Origin: JACKFB01 sp041389525
Lineage (GTDB): Bacteria; Myxococcota_A; UBA9042; PHBI01; JACKFB01
Length of the DNA stretch: 64,000 nucleotides
Reading direction: 5' to 3'
Assembly: GCA_041389525.1 (NCBI GenBank)
Contig: JAWKRR010000015.1
Coordinates: 1 to 64,000, forward strand
Below, in pieces: positions 31,484 through 40,797 of the stretch. The notes beneath the pieces are model-generated. The model worked only from the letters and a program-made list of their open reading frames with translations, made no database searches and was not told where the DNA came from. A program made the translations under genes and the position numbers. The stretch's first letter is position 1. Each line of letters opens with the position of its first letter.

Positions 31484-32647
31484 GTGAGCTTTAGCCCCCA
31501 CCGGCTCGCCGCTTTTTCGCGCACGCTGGCCGCCGTATCGCTCGTCTGCATCTCCATGTCGTCGGCTCACGCCAGCGACGCTGACAAGCAGAACGCAGCC
31601 GACGCCGGTGACCTCGTCACCATCGACGGCGGCTTCGCCCAGCTCACGTTCTACGGGCTCTTGCAGTCCCAGATCGCGCTGTACACCGGCGACGACAACC
31701 TGCTGCAGGACGGCGACCCGGCCGAGCGCCTCGGTTTTCGCCTGCGCCGCGCGCGCCTCGGCGTCAACGGCTGGGCCTGGGGCGTCGTGGATTACTCGCT
31801 GTCCATCGACATGAGCGCCGGCAAGAGCGTCGAGCTGCTGGACGCGTGGATCGGCTACCGCTACTTCCCGACCCTGGGCTTCACCCTGGGCGCCAGCAAG
31901 GTCCCGTTCTCGCGGTTCGCGCTCTACAGCTCGGCGCGCGGGACGCTGAGCGAGCGCCCCCTCGGCACCCAGGCGCTGGCGCCTTTTCGACAGGTCGGCC
32001 TCACGCTCGAGGGTGAGCTGGGCGGCCTGATCCGCTACGCCATCGGCGCCTACAACGGCTTCGAGCGGAACACGAACTTCCACGAAGGCTACGTCGAGAA
32101 CGCGGGATTTCAGGGCAACCGCTTCAACCGCCTCGCCTTCGCCGGCCGCCTGGAGCTGCAGCCCCTCGGCGACCTCGGCAAGGACATGGCGGACCTCGAC
32201 GGCGGCGGCCTGCGCGCGGGCGTCGGCGCCGGCCTCTACTACAGCGACGGCAAGACCACGAAGAGCGCCGGCTGGGAGATCGACCTGGCCGTGAAGATCG
32301 CCGGCCTGCACTTCATCGCCGAGTACATCGCCGACACGGCCGAGCCGAAGTCGGTGCCGACCACCACCTCGACCATCCCGGCCTCCGTCGACCGCCACGC
32401 GTTCACCGGCGAGCTGGGCTACTACATCCGGCCGGTGAATCTCGGCGTGGTCGTCCGCGCTGAGCTGCTCGACGACAACCGCGACGCCGACAACAACGGC
32501 GACGAGCTGGTCCTGGGCGGCGGCGTTCAATACTACTGGCACCGTCACCACCTCAAAGCGATGCTGGACTACACGCACCGCGTCGAGCTCGAGGGCAGCG
32601 ACCGCGACAACCAGACCTTGCTCCTGACGCTCCAGTTCTCGCTGTGA
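31484..32647 (+). CDS. OprO/OprP-like porin
   Basis: 387 residues with a GTG start at 31484 behind GAGGAGGGA. The signal peptide is cut after SSAHA near residue 28. The barrel starts with FAQLTFYGLLQSQIALYTGD, then LGFRLRRARLGVNGWAWG, YSLSIDMSAGKSVELLDAWIGY and the LGASKVPFSRFALYSS region, typical of phosphate-selective porin O/P family proteins (trimeric 16-stranded anion-selective pores). It ends in LLLTLQFSL with alternating hydrophobics. The family call is firm; ion specificity is not. Its stop overlaps the next gene's GTG by 4 bp (GTGA), coupling it to a PHP-domain lipoprotein. Confidence 0.82.
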   Translation: MSFSPHRLAAFSRTLAAVSLVCISMSSAHASDADKQNAADAGDLVTIDGGFAQLTFYGLLQSQIALYTGDDNLLQDGDPAERLGFRLRRARLGVNGWAWGVVDYSLSIDMSAGKSVELLDAWIGYRYFPTLGFTLGASKVPFSRFALYSSARGTLSERPLGTQALAPFRQVGLTLEGELGGLIRYAIGAYNGFERNTNFHEGYVENAGFQGNRFNRLAFAGRLELQPLGDLGKDMADLDGGGLRAGVGAGLYYSDGKTTKSAGWEIDLAVKIAGLHFIAEYIADTAEPKSVPTTTSTIPASVDRHAFTGELGYYIRPVNLGVVVRAELLDDNRDADNNGDELVLGGGVQYYWHRHHLKAMLDYTHRVELEGSDRDNQTLLLTLQFSL

Positions 32648-35600
32648 ACCGCCGCCTCTTCCCACTGCTGACCGCGTCGCTCCTGATGGCCGCCCCGGCC
32701 TGCAAGGAGGAAGCGTCCCCCCTGCGCGCGTACCGCGCCGAGTCGCCGGACCAGCTCATCGGCGGCGACGTCGCCATGGCGCGCGTGGGCGACTTCATCC
32801 TCGAAAACGACCGCATCCGTATCGCGATTTTGGATGTGAAGGCCTCGCCGGGCCCCGGGATCTTCGGCGGCAGCTTGGTCGACGCCGACCTCCAGCGCAC
32901 CGACTCCCGCTTCCGCAACGGCAACGGCCACGACCAGCTCTCCGAGGTCTTCGCCTTCGCCAACCTGCTGACGCCGCGCCCCGACGTCTCGGAGATCGCC
33001 ATCGTCGAGGACGGCTCCGACGGCGAGTCCGCGGTCCTTCGCGTGACGGGGGAGGGCCAGTTCATCCTCGACGCGCTGCGCGTCTTTCAGGATGAGGCGC
33101 TGAGCATCTTCTTCAGCAACGTGAAGACGCGCCTCCAGATATCCACCGACTACATCCTCTCGCCCGGCGCCTCCTACGTCCGGATGGTCAGCACGGCGCG
33201 TCGCAGCGAGGCGAACACCATCTGTGACCCCGCCTTCACCTGCGATCTCGACTGCCCCGGCGGGCTGCGCTTCGACACGACGGGCTGCCCCAAGTGCGAG
33301 TGCTCCAGCGAGGCCGCGCTCCCGCTCGAGAACTTCAGCGAGACGGTCCCGCTCTTCCTGGGCCTGCTCGGCGACTCGAGCTCCGGCAGCACGGCCGGCC
33401 TCATCGGCGGCGACTTCGTGTTCTTCGGCGCCCAGAACAATCTCTTCGCGCCCGAGATGGGCTTTGACGAGACGCGGCTCATCTTCGACCAGCTCTTCTT
33501 GGGTCGCGACACCTTCACGCAGCCTCTGGCGCTGGACTTCATGGCCGCCGCCGGTGGCAACGTCTCCTACGGCTATTTCACCACCAACGCGCCCGGCGAG
33601 CCGGACCCGCGCGTGCTGGTGCCGCTGATCACGTCGTCGACCACCGCCTTCACCACCGCGGCCAAGACCTGCACCGATTCGCCAGACGACGACGCCACCT
33701 GCGACGAGATCAGCTCGTGGAGCTGGGAGCGCTACTTCGCGGTCGGCAAGGGCGACATCGCCTCGGTGGCCGACATCGTCTACGAGGTGCGCGGGACGGC
33801 CGTCGGCACCATCGAGGGCGCGGTGCTGGGCGGCCAGCGCGAGCCGTCGACCAACGCGCACGTCTACGTCTTTCGCGACCCCGACCCGCTGCGCACCTTC
33901 GCCAGCGTCCACGAGGTCGTCGAGGCGAACTACCGCGCCAGCGGCGTGCCGGGCCTGCTCAACGCCATCGACGCCGACGTGGGCCTGGACCCCGTCGAGG
34001 ACGGCGACTTCAAGGCTACGATGCCGCCGGGCACCTACCTCTTCGTCGCGACCGATGAGGGGGCCACGGCGACGTCCGAGGTCACGCGCCTGACCGTCGT
34101 CGCCGGCGAGACCGTCCGCTACACCCCCATCCTGCCGCTGCCCGCGCGCCTGACCTATCGCGTGACCGACCAGCAGGGGCGCCTCATCGCGGCCAAGCTG
34201 ACCCTGGTGAACGTGGACGCGGCCGGTGAGCTGCTCGACGGCGACGGTCTCCGCCGGCCCTACATGGGCGAGGGGCGCCTCGGCGCGGGCATCCGCCACC
34301 TCATCCGCACCGCGTCCGGCGAGGGCAGCGAGGAGATCGAGCCCGGGCGCTACCGGCTCTTCGCCAGTCATGGCCCCGAATACTCAATCGCCATCAAGGA
34401 TTTCGAGCTGGCCCCGGGCGAGCAGACGGTCCAGAACCTGAACCTCGTCCACGAGGTCGACACCACGGGCTGGATCGCGGGCGACTTCCACCTCCACCAG
34501 GAGCCCAGCCACGACTCGGGGCTGAAGCTCGACAAGCGAGTGACCGCCATCGCCGCCGAGGGCCTCGAGTTCGCGGTCACGACCGACCACGACGTGATCA
34601 CGGACCTGCGGCCGATGGTCCGCGAGATGGGGCTCCAGGACGTCCTGCAGACCTCCATCGGCGTCGAGATGACCACCATCGAGATGGGGCATTTCATCGC
34701 CTTCCCGCTGTCCTACGACGCGAAGGTCATCCCCGACCACGGCGCGCCCGAGTGGAGCTGCCAGGACGGGCCGGGGCTCTTGCGCGTGCTGGGCGACCGC
34801 ATCGAAGCGGGCACCGAGGGCGTGCGCATCATGGCCCACCCGCGCGACGGCTTCTTCGGCTACGTCGACCAGCTCGGCGTCAACCCCTACACCCAGGAGC
34901 GCGTGAACTACGACCGGCCCAAGGTCTCCTTCGGCGGCGGCTCGCTGCTCGAGCTCGAGGCTGGCAACGTGCTGCTGCGCCAAGCGACCTGCGATTGGGA
35001 CGCTATGGAGGTCTTCAACGCCAAGCGCTTCGACCTCATGCGCATCCCCACCAACCGCGACGTCATCGTCTACAACCGCTGCCGCGCGCGCATCGACGCG
35101 GCGGCCGAGGGTGACTACGCGGCGCTCGACGCGGCCTGCCCCGAGATCACCGGCAGCGAGCCCCTCACCACCTGCACGCCCGGTGAGCGCTTCTTCGACT
35201 GCACGATGCGCTTTCGGCGCCGCCTGGCCTTCGTGTCGGCCCGCGAGATCCTCAAGCGCACGCCCGAGGAGCAGGAGGCCATCTTCAACCACACCTACAA
35301 CGCCAAGGCTGACGGCGACGCCTGCGATTTGAAGAAGTTCCCCGGCGACATCCCGGACGAGAACGCCGTCGCGCCCTGCGTCGACCACGACGGCGTCATC
35401 GACGACTGGATGTTCTGGCTCAACCGCGGCCTGAACTTCACAATTACGGCGGCCAGCGACTCCCACGGTGACTCGCTGGAGCCCGGGACGCCGCGCACCC
35501 TGGTCAAGAACAGCGCGACACGGGCGACGGACATCGACCCGGCGAAGATGGCGAAGGCCATGGTCGACGGCAAGGCGCTCCCGACCTACGGGCCGGTCAT

Positions 35601-36240
35601 CGACGTCGCGATCGGCGGGGCGGAGCCGGGGGCGCTGGCCTCGGTCACGGCCGGCCAGCCCATGACCTTGAACCTGCGCGTGCAGACCGCGAGCTGGTTT
35701 GGCGTCGACCGGATCGAGATCTACGTCTCGGGCAAGCTCGAGCGCGTGTTGAACGTCGGTCACGGTCCGGAGGCCGTCGTCGATTGGGACGCGCCGGTGC
35801 AGCTCGACGCACCCGCTCAGGACGGCTTCGTCTCGGTCATCGCCATGGGCACCGAGGAGCGAAACCTCATGCGGCCCGTGTATCTGGACATCGCGTTCGG
35901 CGAGCTGCAGCTCAGCCAGACGGCGACGCTCGCCTTTGGGTCCATCCCCGCGCTTCAGGGCTTCTTCAGCGCGTCGCCGGTCGTGCCGGACTTCTACCCC
36001 ATCTTCCCGATGGCGGTGACCAACGCGATCCTCCTGGACGTCGACGGCGACGGGAAGTGGACGCCGCCGGGCGAGTTCCCCGTGTTCTGCCCCGTCGCCT
36101 GCACGCCCGGTCCGGACGCGGTCTGCCCGAGCGATCAGATCTGCCTCGACCCCGAGGCCACCTGCGGCTACGACGTGCAGGGGGAGTGCCTCACCGGCTC
36201 GCCCGAGCTGGGAATGAGCGTGATGTCGCTGTTCGAGTAG
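32644..36240 (+). CDS. PHP-domain lipoprotein with antistasin-like insert
   Basis: 1198 residues with GTG 32644 overlapping the porin stop (GTGA). The lipoprotein signal ends MAAPAC (Cys20). Residues 30-610 are beta-rich and include an antistasin-like disulfide module at 194-220 (ten-residue core CPGGLRFDTT, then GCPKCEC) and a carboxypeptidase-regulatory-like segment around 380-500. A PHP-type metallophosphoesterase core follows: GDFHLH (H616, H618), TTDHD (D648, H649) and ASDSHG (D939, H941), with about 290 residues between the second and third motifs. The C-terminus has a DVDGDGKW calcium-type loop and several Cys. It is probably a surface or periplasmic hydrolase for phosphorylated or polysaccharide substrates (inference). 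Confidence 0.82.
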   Translation: MNRRLFPLLTASLLMAAPACKEEASPLRAYRAESPDQLIGGDVAMARVGDFILENDRIRIAILDVKASPGPGIFGGSLVDADLQRTDSRFRNGNGHDQLSEVFAFANLLTPRPDVSEIAIVEDGSDGESAVLRVTGEGQFILDALRVFQDEALSIFFSNVKTRLQISTDYILSPGASYVRMVSTARRSEANTICDPAFTCDLDCPGGLRFDTTGCPKCECSSEAALPLENFSETVPLFLGLLGDSSSGSTAGLIGGDFVFFGAQNNLFAPEMGFDETRLIFDQLFLGRDTFTQPLALDFMAAAGGNVSYGYFTTNAPGEPDPRVLVPLITSSTTAFTTAAKTCTDSPDDDATCDEISSWSWERYFAVGKGDIASVADIVYEVRGTAVGTIEGAVLGGQREPSTNAHVYVFRDPDPLRTFASVHEVVEANYRASGVPGLLNAIDADVGLDPVEDGDFKATMPPGTYLFVATDEGATATSEVTRLTVVAGETVRYTPILPLPARLTYRVTDQQGRLIAAKLTLVNVDAAGELLDGDGLRRPYMGEGRLGAGIRHLIRTASGEGSEEIEPGRYRLFASHGPEYSIAIKDFELAPGEQTVQNLNLVHEVDTTGWIAGDFHLHQEPSHDSGLKLDKRVTAIAAEGLEFAVTTDHDVITDLRPMVREMGLQDVLQTSIGVEMTTIEMGHFIAFPLSYDAKVIPDHGAPEWSCQDGPGLLRVLGDRIEAGTEGVRIMAHPRDGFFGYVDQLGVNPYTQERVNYDRPKVSFGGGSLLELEAGNVLLRQATCDWDAMEVFNAKRFDLMRIPTNRDVIVYNRCRARIDAAAEGDYAALDAACPEITGSEPLTTCTPGERFFDCTMRFRRRLAFVSAREILKRTPEEQEAIFNHTYNAKADGDACDLKKFPGDIPDENAVAPCVDHDGVIDDWMFWLNRGLNFTITAASDSHGDSLEPGTPRTLVKNSATRATDIDPAKMAKAMVDGKALPTYGPVIDVAIGGAEPGALASVTAGQPMTLNLRVQTASWFGVDRIEIYVSGKLERVLNVGHGPEAVVDWDAPVQLDAPAQDGFVSVIAMGTEERNLMRPVYLDIAFGELQLSQTATLAFGSIPALQGFFSASPVVPDFYPIFPMAVTNAILLDVDGDGKWTPPGEFPVFCPVACTPGPDAVCPSDQICLDPEATCGYDVQGECLTGSPELGMSVMSLFE

Positions 36241-36332
36241 CGACCTTGCCCCGGGCGGATGCGCGCCACTAAGCTGCGTGTTCGTCCGCTCTTTGGGGCC
36301 GCGGCAAGCGCGAGGGCGAGGGGAGGGCGTTC

Positions 36333-39300
36333 ATGGTGCGCGTGAGGTGGTGGCTCGGGCCGCTGATATGGGTGGCGGCGTGCGGCGGGGGCGGCGATAA
36401 GCCAAGCACCGGCGACACCGCAGGCGACGTCGCGGGCGAGGTCGCCGTGATGGACGCGGACACCGCCACCGAGACCGACGCGGACGCGCGAATCGACGCG
36501 TCGCAGGACACAGAGGCTGACGCGGACGCGGCGACAGAGACCGACGCCGACGTCGCCGAGACCCTGGACGCGGACGCCGGGCCGGACGCGGACGCCGACG
36601 CCGACGCGAGCCCTGACGCCGACGCCGACGCGGCCACCGACGCCGACACCATGCCCGAGACACAGCCCGAGATCCCTCCTGTGTGCGGAAACGGCGAGGT
36701 CGAGGGCACCGAGGCCTGCGACGAAGGGACCGCCAACTCCGACACCGCGCCGGACGCGTGCCGCACGGACTGCAGCGACCCGCGCTGCGGCGACGGCGTC
36801 ACGGACACGGGGGAGGAGTGCGACGACGGCAACGACGACGCCCTGGACGCATGCACGCCGGGCTGCGTCGCGGGCCCTGGCCTCCCGGCGCCGGGGCCGG
36901 GTGGGGTGGTCATCACCGAGCTCATGATCAACCCGACCGCGGCGCAGGACCCGCTGGGCGAGTGGATCGAGCTATGGAACATCGGGCCGAACGAGGTCTC
37001 CCTCAGCAGCTGCGTCGTCTTTGACGGCGGCACGGACGCCTTCCCCCTCAGCGGGCTGGTGGTGCCGGGCGGCGGGCGCGTGGTGCTTGGCTTCAGCGGC
37101 GACACGGCCATCAACGGCGGCGTCGAGGTCGACCTGGCTTACGGGACGATGCTGCTGGACAACCTGTCCGACGAGGTCGTGCTGCAATGCGGCAAGACCG
37201 AGGTGGACCGCGTCGACTATAGCAACGCGTTCTTCCCCGTCGAAGCGGGCAAGGCGATGTCGCTTGACCCGGCGTACAGCACCGCGAAGAAGAACGATGG
37301 CTCCATCGGATGGTGCGTCGCAGCAACTCCCTATGGCAAGGGGGATCTCGGGACCCCGGGCCTCGCGAATCCGGTCTGCATTGCGGCGGCTCCCCAGGTG
37401 GACTCTTGCCGCCTGGCCCCGCCCGCCAGCCACGACATCGTCCTGACCCAGTCGGTCACCCACGCCATCGAGATCTTCGAACCAGGCCTCACCACGAAGA
37501 GCCCCGCGGTCGACGGATCGCCGGGATTGCGGGTGCAGTTGGGCTTCGGCGACGCGGGCACGCTGCCGTCGGACGGCGGCTTCACCTGGACGGCCGCCGG
37601 CCCGGTGCTCGATTGGAGCGACCCGACGGGCCTCGACGGCTACCAAGGCACGGTGAAGCCGAGCGCGGTCGGCAGCTACGACGTGGCCGGCCGCGTGAGC
37701 TTGGATCTCGGACAGACCTGGGTCTACTGCGATCTCGGGCCCATGGGATCGGAGGACGGCTACGCGCTCGAGGACGCGGTGCGGCTCGAAGTCGCTGAGA
37801 ACCCCTGCAACGGCTTCGCCTGCGACGCGCCGCCCGCCAGCGTGTGCGACGCCGAGGGCGTGCGGGTCATCGGGTACACCGAGGTGGGCGCGACCTGCGG
37901 CGTGGTCGACGGCGTGCCGCAGTGCACCTACCCCAGCAGCGTCACCGACTGCGGGCTGTTGGGATCGATCTGCGAGGCCGCCACGGCGACCTGCGGCGGT
38001 GAGGTCTCAGCCCCCAGCGTGGCTGGGCAGATCATCTTCACCGAGTTCCTGGTCGACGCGCTCGCCGTCTCCGACTCCGCGGGCTTCTGGATTGAGCTGC
38101 ACAACCCCGGCGACACGGCGCTGGACCTCGAAGGTTGCAGCTTCAGCCTGGGCGGGACCAAGGCGCACACGATCGGGTCGCCGCTGGTCATCGGTCCAGA
38201 CGGCTACCGCGTGCTCGCTCCGGTCGTCAATCCGCTGCTCAACGGCGGTGTCGCGGTCGACTACGCGCTCTCCACCGCGGTGGATACGCCCTCATCGGGA
38301 GGAGGCGTCCCCCAGCTTCACTGCGGCGGCGTCGCCATCGACCAGGTGGTCTGTGCGCCGGGTTCCTGGCCCGTGAGCGCGGGCAAGGCCACGTCCCTGA
38401 GCCCATTTGCGCGCGACGCCACCGCCAACGACGACCCCGACAACTGGTGCGCCGCCTCCACGCCCTTCGGCGCTGGCGATCTCGGCACCCCCGGCTCGGC
38501 GAATCCGCCATGTCCGGGCGACGTGGAGACGGTCGACAGCTGCCACATCGCCACGCCCTCGCCCGCGACCCTGCCCGCGGGCACCTCGACCACGGTCCGG
38601 CTCCGCCTCACCGAGGCGCCGCTCACCCTCAGCACGCCGGGCACGGACACCTCGGCCGCGCTGGCTGTCGAGGTGGGCTACGGCCCCTTCGGCTCCGCGC
38701 CTGACGCCGATTGGACGTGGCTGCCGGCGGTGCCGAACGGCGCCTGGAGCGCAAACGCCGGCGGCGCGCCCGCAGGGACCGACGAGTGGCTCGGCGAGCT
38801 GACGGTGCCGCCGGCCGGCGAGTGGGGCGTGGTGTTCCGGGTGACGGTCGACGCCGGCCACAGCGCGTCGCTGTGCGACCGGACGGGGCTGGCCGATGGA
38901 TTCGCGCCGACCCAAGCGCTCTCGCTGATCAGCGAGGCCAGCGCTTGCGATCCGGACCCCTGCGTCGCGCCGCCCGGGCTTCAGTGCGACGCCGACACGG
39001 TGGTGGACCTGCAGCTTCCAGCGACCTGTGGGCTGGCAGCAGACGACACAGCCGCCTGCGAGTGGACCTCGAGCAGCCTGGACGACTGCGCGGCCCTGGG
39101 AGGCCTCTGCGCCGACGGGGCCTGCGAGGAGCTACCTGTCGCGCCCGCCGCCACCCAGGTGATCTTCACAGAGCTTGCCATCGCGCCGGGCACCGACGAG
39201 CAGGGCGAGTGGCTAGAGCTGACCAACGTCAGCAAGGACACCTTCATCAGCCTCGCGACCTGCGAGCTGGTCAGCGGGTCCGGCGTGACGTGGTCGTTCG

Positions 39301-40781
39301 CGAGCGCGCCCTTCGAGGCGTCGCTGCTGCTGCCGGGGGCCTCGAAGGCGTTCACCCGCAGCGCGGACCCGAAGGTCAACGGCGGCGTCGCCCCAGCCGC
39401 GGTCTACACAAGCGCCTTCGCGATGCCCAACAAGTCGGGCTCAGTCCAGCTGGTGTGTGAGTCCGGCATGATCGACCGGGTCATCTGGGATGACTCCAAG
39501 GGCTGGATCATCCCGGTCGGGTTGCCCCTGTCTCTGGCTGGGAACCGGCTGAACGCGGCCCAGAACGACCTGGCCGGCGCGTGGTGCCCAGGCGCGGCGG
39601 CGGCTACCGGCAAGCCCGCGGGCACGCCGGGCGCGGCGAACCCCCTCTGCCCGCCCCCGGACGCGGTCGTCGACTCGTGTCGCTTCGAAGGTCCCGCCAG
39701 CCTCGAGGTCACCCTCGGCGACTCGTTCACCGTCTCCGGGCTCATCAGCGATTTCGGCAACACAAACCTCTCCCCGGGCGTCGACGCGGCCCCCGGGACG
39801 CGCGCCCAGGTCGGCATCGGAGCCCCGGGCGCCGACGCGCAGTCAGGCGCGGACTTCGTGTGGTTTGAAGGCGCCCCCGACCCCGATTGGAACGATGTCG
39901 GCGCCACCGGCGCGGACCGGTGGCTGGGCGAGGCCACGGCGAGCAGCGCCGGCTTGGCCGCCCTCGCGGTGCGCTTCAGCCTGGACAACGGCGCCAGCTG
40001 GCTGGCCTGCGACCTCGACGGCAGCGACAACGGCTACAGCCCGGCCCAGGCAGGCGTGCTCAACGTGCTGCCGACGCCCTGCGCCCCGAACCCGTGCACG
40101 GCGCCGCCGGCCGCTAGCTGCGATGGCGACGTGGTCAGCATGGGCCTCGCGCCCGGCGTGTGCAGCGTCGACGAGGCGGGGGCCCCGGTCTGCGAGTACG
40201 AGACGCGCAGCGTGGACTGCGCGCCCTACGGCGGGTGCGCCGCCGGGGATTGCGTGACCGCGCCGCCGGGTCCGAAGGTCGCCGGCGACCTCGTGATCAC
40301 CGAGGTCATGCGCCGCAGCGGCCTGGGTACGCCGGACCTTGGCGAGTGGCTCGAGATCCTCAACACGACCGACACCACGCTGGCGGTCGACGGCTGCCGG
40401 CTCAGCGACGCCACCGGGCAGCTCGCCACGGTGGTCCCGGCGATCCCGTTGTTGGTGGCGCCGGGTGAGCGCCTCGTCTTCGGCGCGAGCGCGGACCCGG
40501 CCGCGAACGGAGGCCTCGTGGTCGACTTCGCGTGGGGCTCCAAGTTCAGCCTGGACAACGTCTTCGACGAGGTGACGCTGCGATGCGGTGGAGTCATCAT
40601 GGACCGCGTGGCGTGGATCTCGGGCTGGCCTGGCGGCCTCGGCGTTGCGATGCAAACGACGTCGGCCAGCGTGGGCGCGGCCGACAACGACCTCGTCTCC
40701 GCGTGGTGCGCGGCGACCACCATGTACGGCCCACACGGCCTGCTCGGCACCCCGGGCAGCGCCGGGCCCGAGTGCAAGTGA
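36333..40781 (+). CDS. Lipoprotein with four tandem lamin-tail (LTD) modules
   Basis: 1482 residues from ATG 36333 behind GGGGAGGG. The lipoprotein signal ends VAAC (Cys17). An Asp/Ala-rich linker (about 40-112, runs of DADADA) leads to a DUF4215-like Cys repeat (CGDGVTDTGEECDDGND). Four lamin-tail domains then start near residues 192, 567, 943 and 1320, each with ITE or FTE, a GEWIELWN-type strand and LGTPG(L/S)ANP at the end. The first three are followed by a DSC(R/H) beta-domain and a CDxxP Cys-rich piece, giving a module of 375-377 residues; the protein ends on the fourth LTD. It is likely a rod-like surface protein, with carbohydrate, DNA or protein binding unknown. Confidence 0.88.
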   Translation: MVRVRWWLGPLIWVAACGGGGDKPSTGDTAGDVAGEVAVMDADTATETDADARIDASQDTEADADAATETDADVAETLDADAGPDADADADASPDADADAATDADTMPETQPEIPPVCGNGEVEGTEACDEGTANSDTAPDACRTDCSDPRCGDGVTDTGEECDDGNDDALDACTPGCVAGPGLPAPGPGGVVITELMINPTAAQDPLGEWIELWNIGPNEVSLSSCVVFDGGTDAFPLSGLVVPGGGRVVLGFSGDTAINGGVEVDLAYGTMLLDNLSDEVVLQCGKTEVDRVDYSNAFFPVEAGKAMSLDPAYSTAKKNDGSIGWCVAATPYGKGDLGTPGLANPVCIAAAPQVDSCRLAPPASHDIVLTQSVTHAIEIFEPGLTTKSPAVDGSPGLRVQLGFGDAGTLPSDGGFTWTAAGPVLDWSDPTGLDGYQGTVKPSAVGSYDVAGRVSLDLGQTWVYCDLGPMGSEDGYALEDAVRLEVAENPCNGFACDAPPASVCDAEGVRVIGYTEVGATCGVVDGVPQCTYPSSVTDCGLLGSICEAATATCGGEVSAPSVAGQIIFTEFLVDALAVSDSAGFWIELHNPGDTALDLEGCSFSLGGTKAHTIGSPLVIGPDGYRVLAPVVNPLLNGGVAVDYALSTAVDTPSSGGGVPQLHCGGVAIDQVVCAPGSWPVSAGKATSLSPFARDATANDDPDNWCAASTPFGAGDLGTPGSANPPCPGDVETVDSCHIATPSPATLPAGTSTTVRLRLTEAPLTLSTPGTDTSAALAVEVGYGPFGSAPDADWTWLPAVPNGAWSANAGGAPAGTDEWLGELTVPPAGEWGVVFRVTVDAGHSASLCDRTGLADGFAPTQALSLISEASACDPDPCVAPPGLQCDADTVVDLQLPATCGLAADDTAACEWTSSSLDDCAALGGLCADGACEELPVAPAATQVIFTELAIAPGTDEQGEWLELTNVSKDTFISLATCELVSGSGVTWSFASAPFEASLLLPGASKAFTRSADPKVNGGVAPAAVYTSAFAMPNKSGSVQLVCESGMIDRVIWDDSKGWIIPVGLPLSLAGNRLNAAQNDLAGAWCPGAAAATGKPAGTPGAANPLCPPPDAVVDSCRFEGPASLEVTLGDSFTVSGLISDFGNTNLSPGVDAAPGTRAQVGIGAPGADAQSGADFVWFEGAPDPDWNDVGATGADRWLGEATASSAGLAALAVRFSLDNGASWLACDLDGSDNGYSPAQAGVLNVLPTPCAPNPCTAPPAASCDGDVVSMGLAPGVCSVDEAGAPVCEYETRSVDCAPYGGCAAGDCVTAPPGPKVAGDLVITEVMRRSGLGTPDLGEWLEILNTTDTTLAVDGCRLSDATGQLATVVPAIPLLVAPGERLVFGASADPAANGGLVVDFAWGSKFSLDNVFDEVTLRCGGVIMDRVAWISGWPGGLGVAMQTTSASVGAADNDLVSAWCAATTMYGPHGLLGTPGSAGPECK

Positions 40782-40797
40782 GCGCCGCTGAGGGCCG

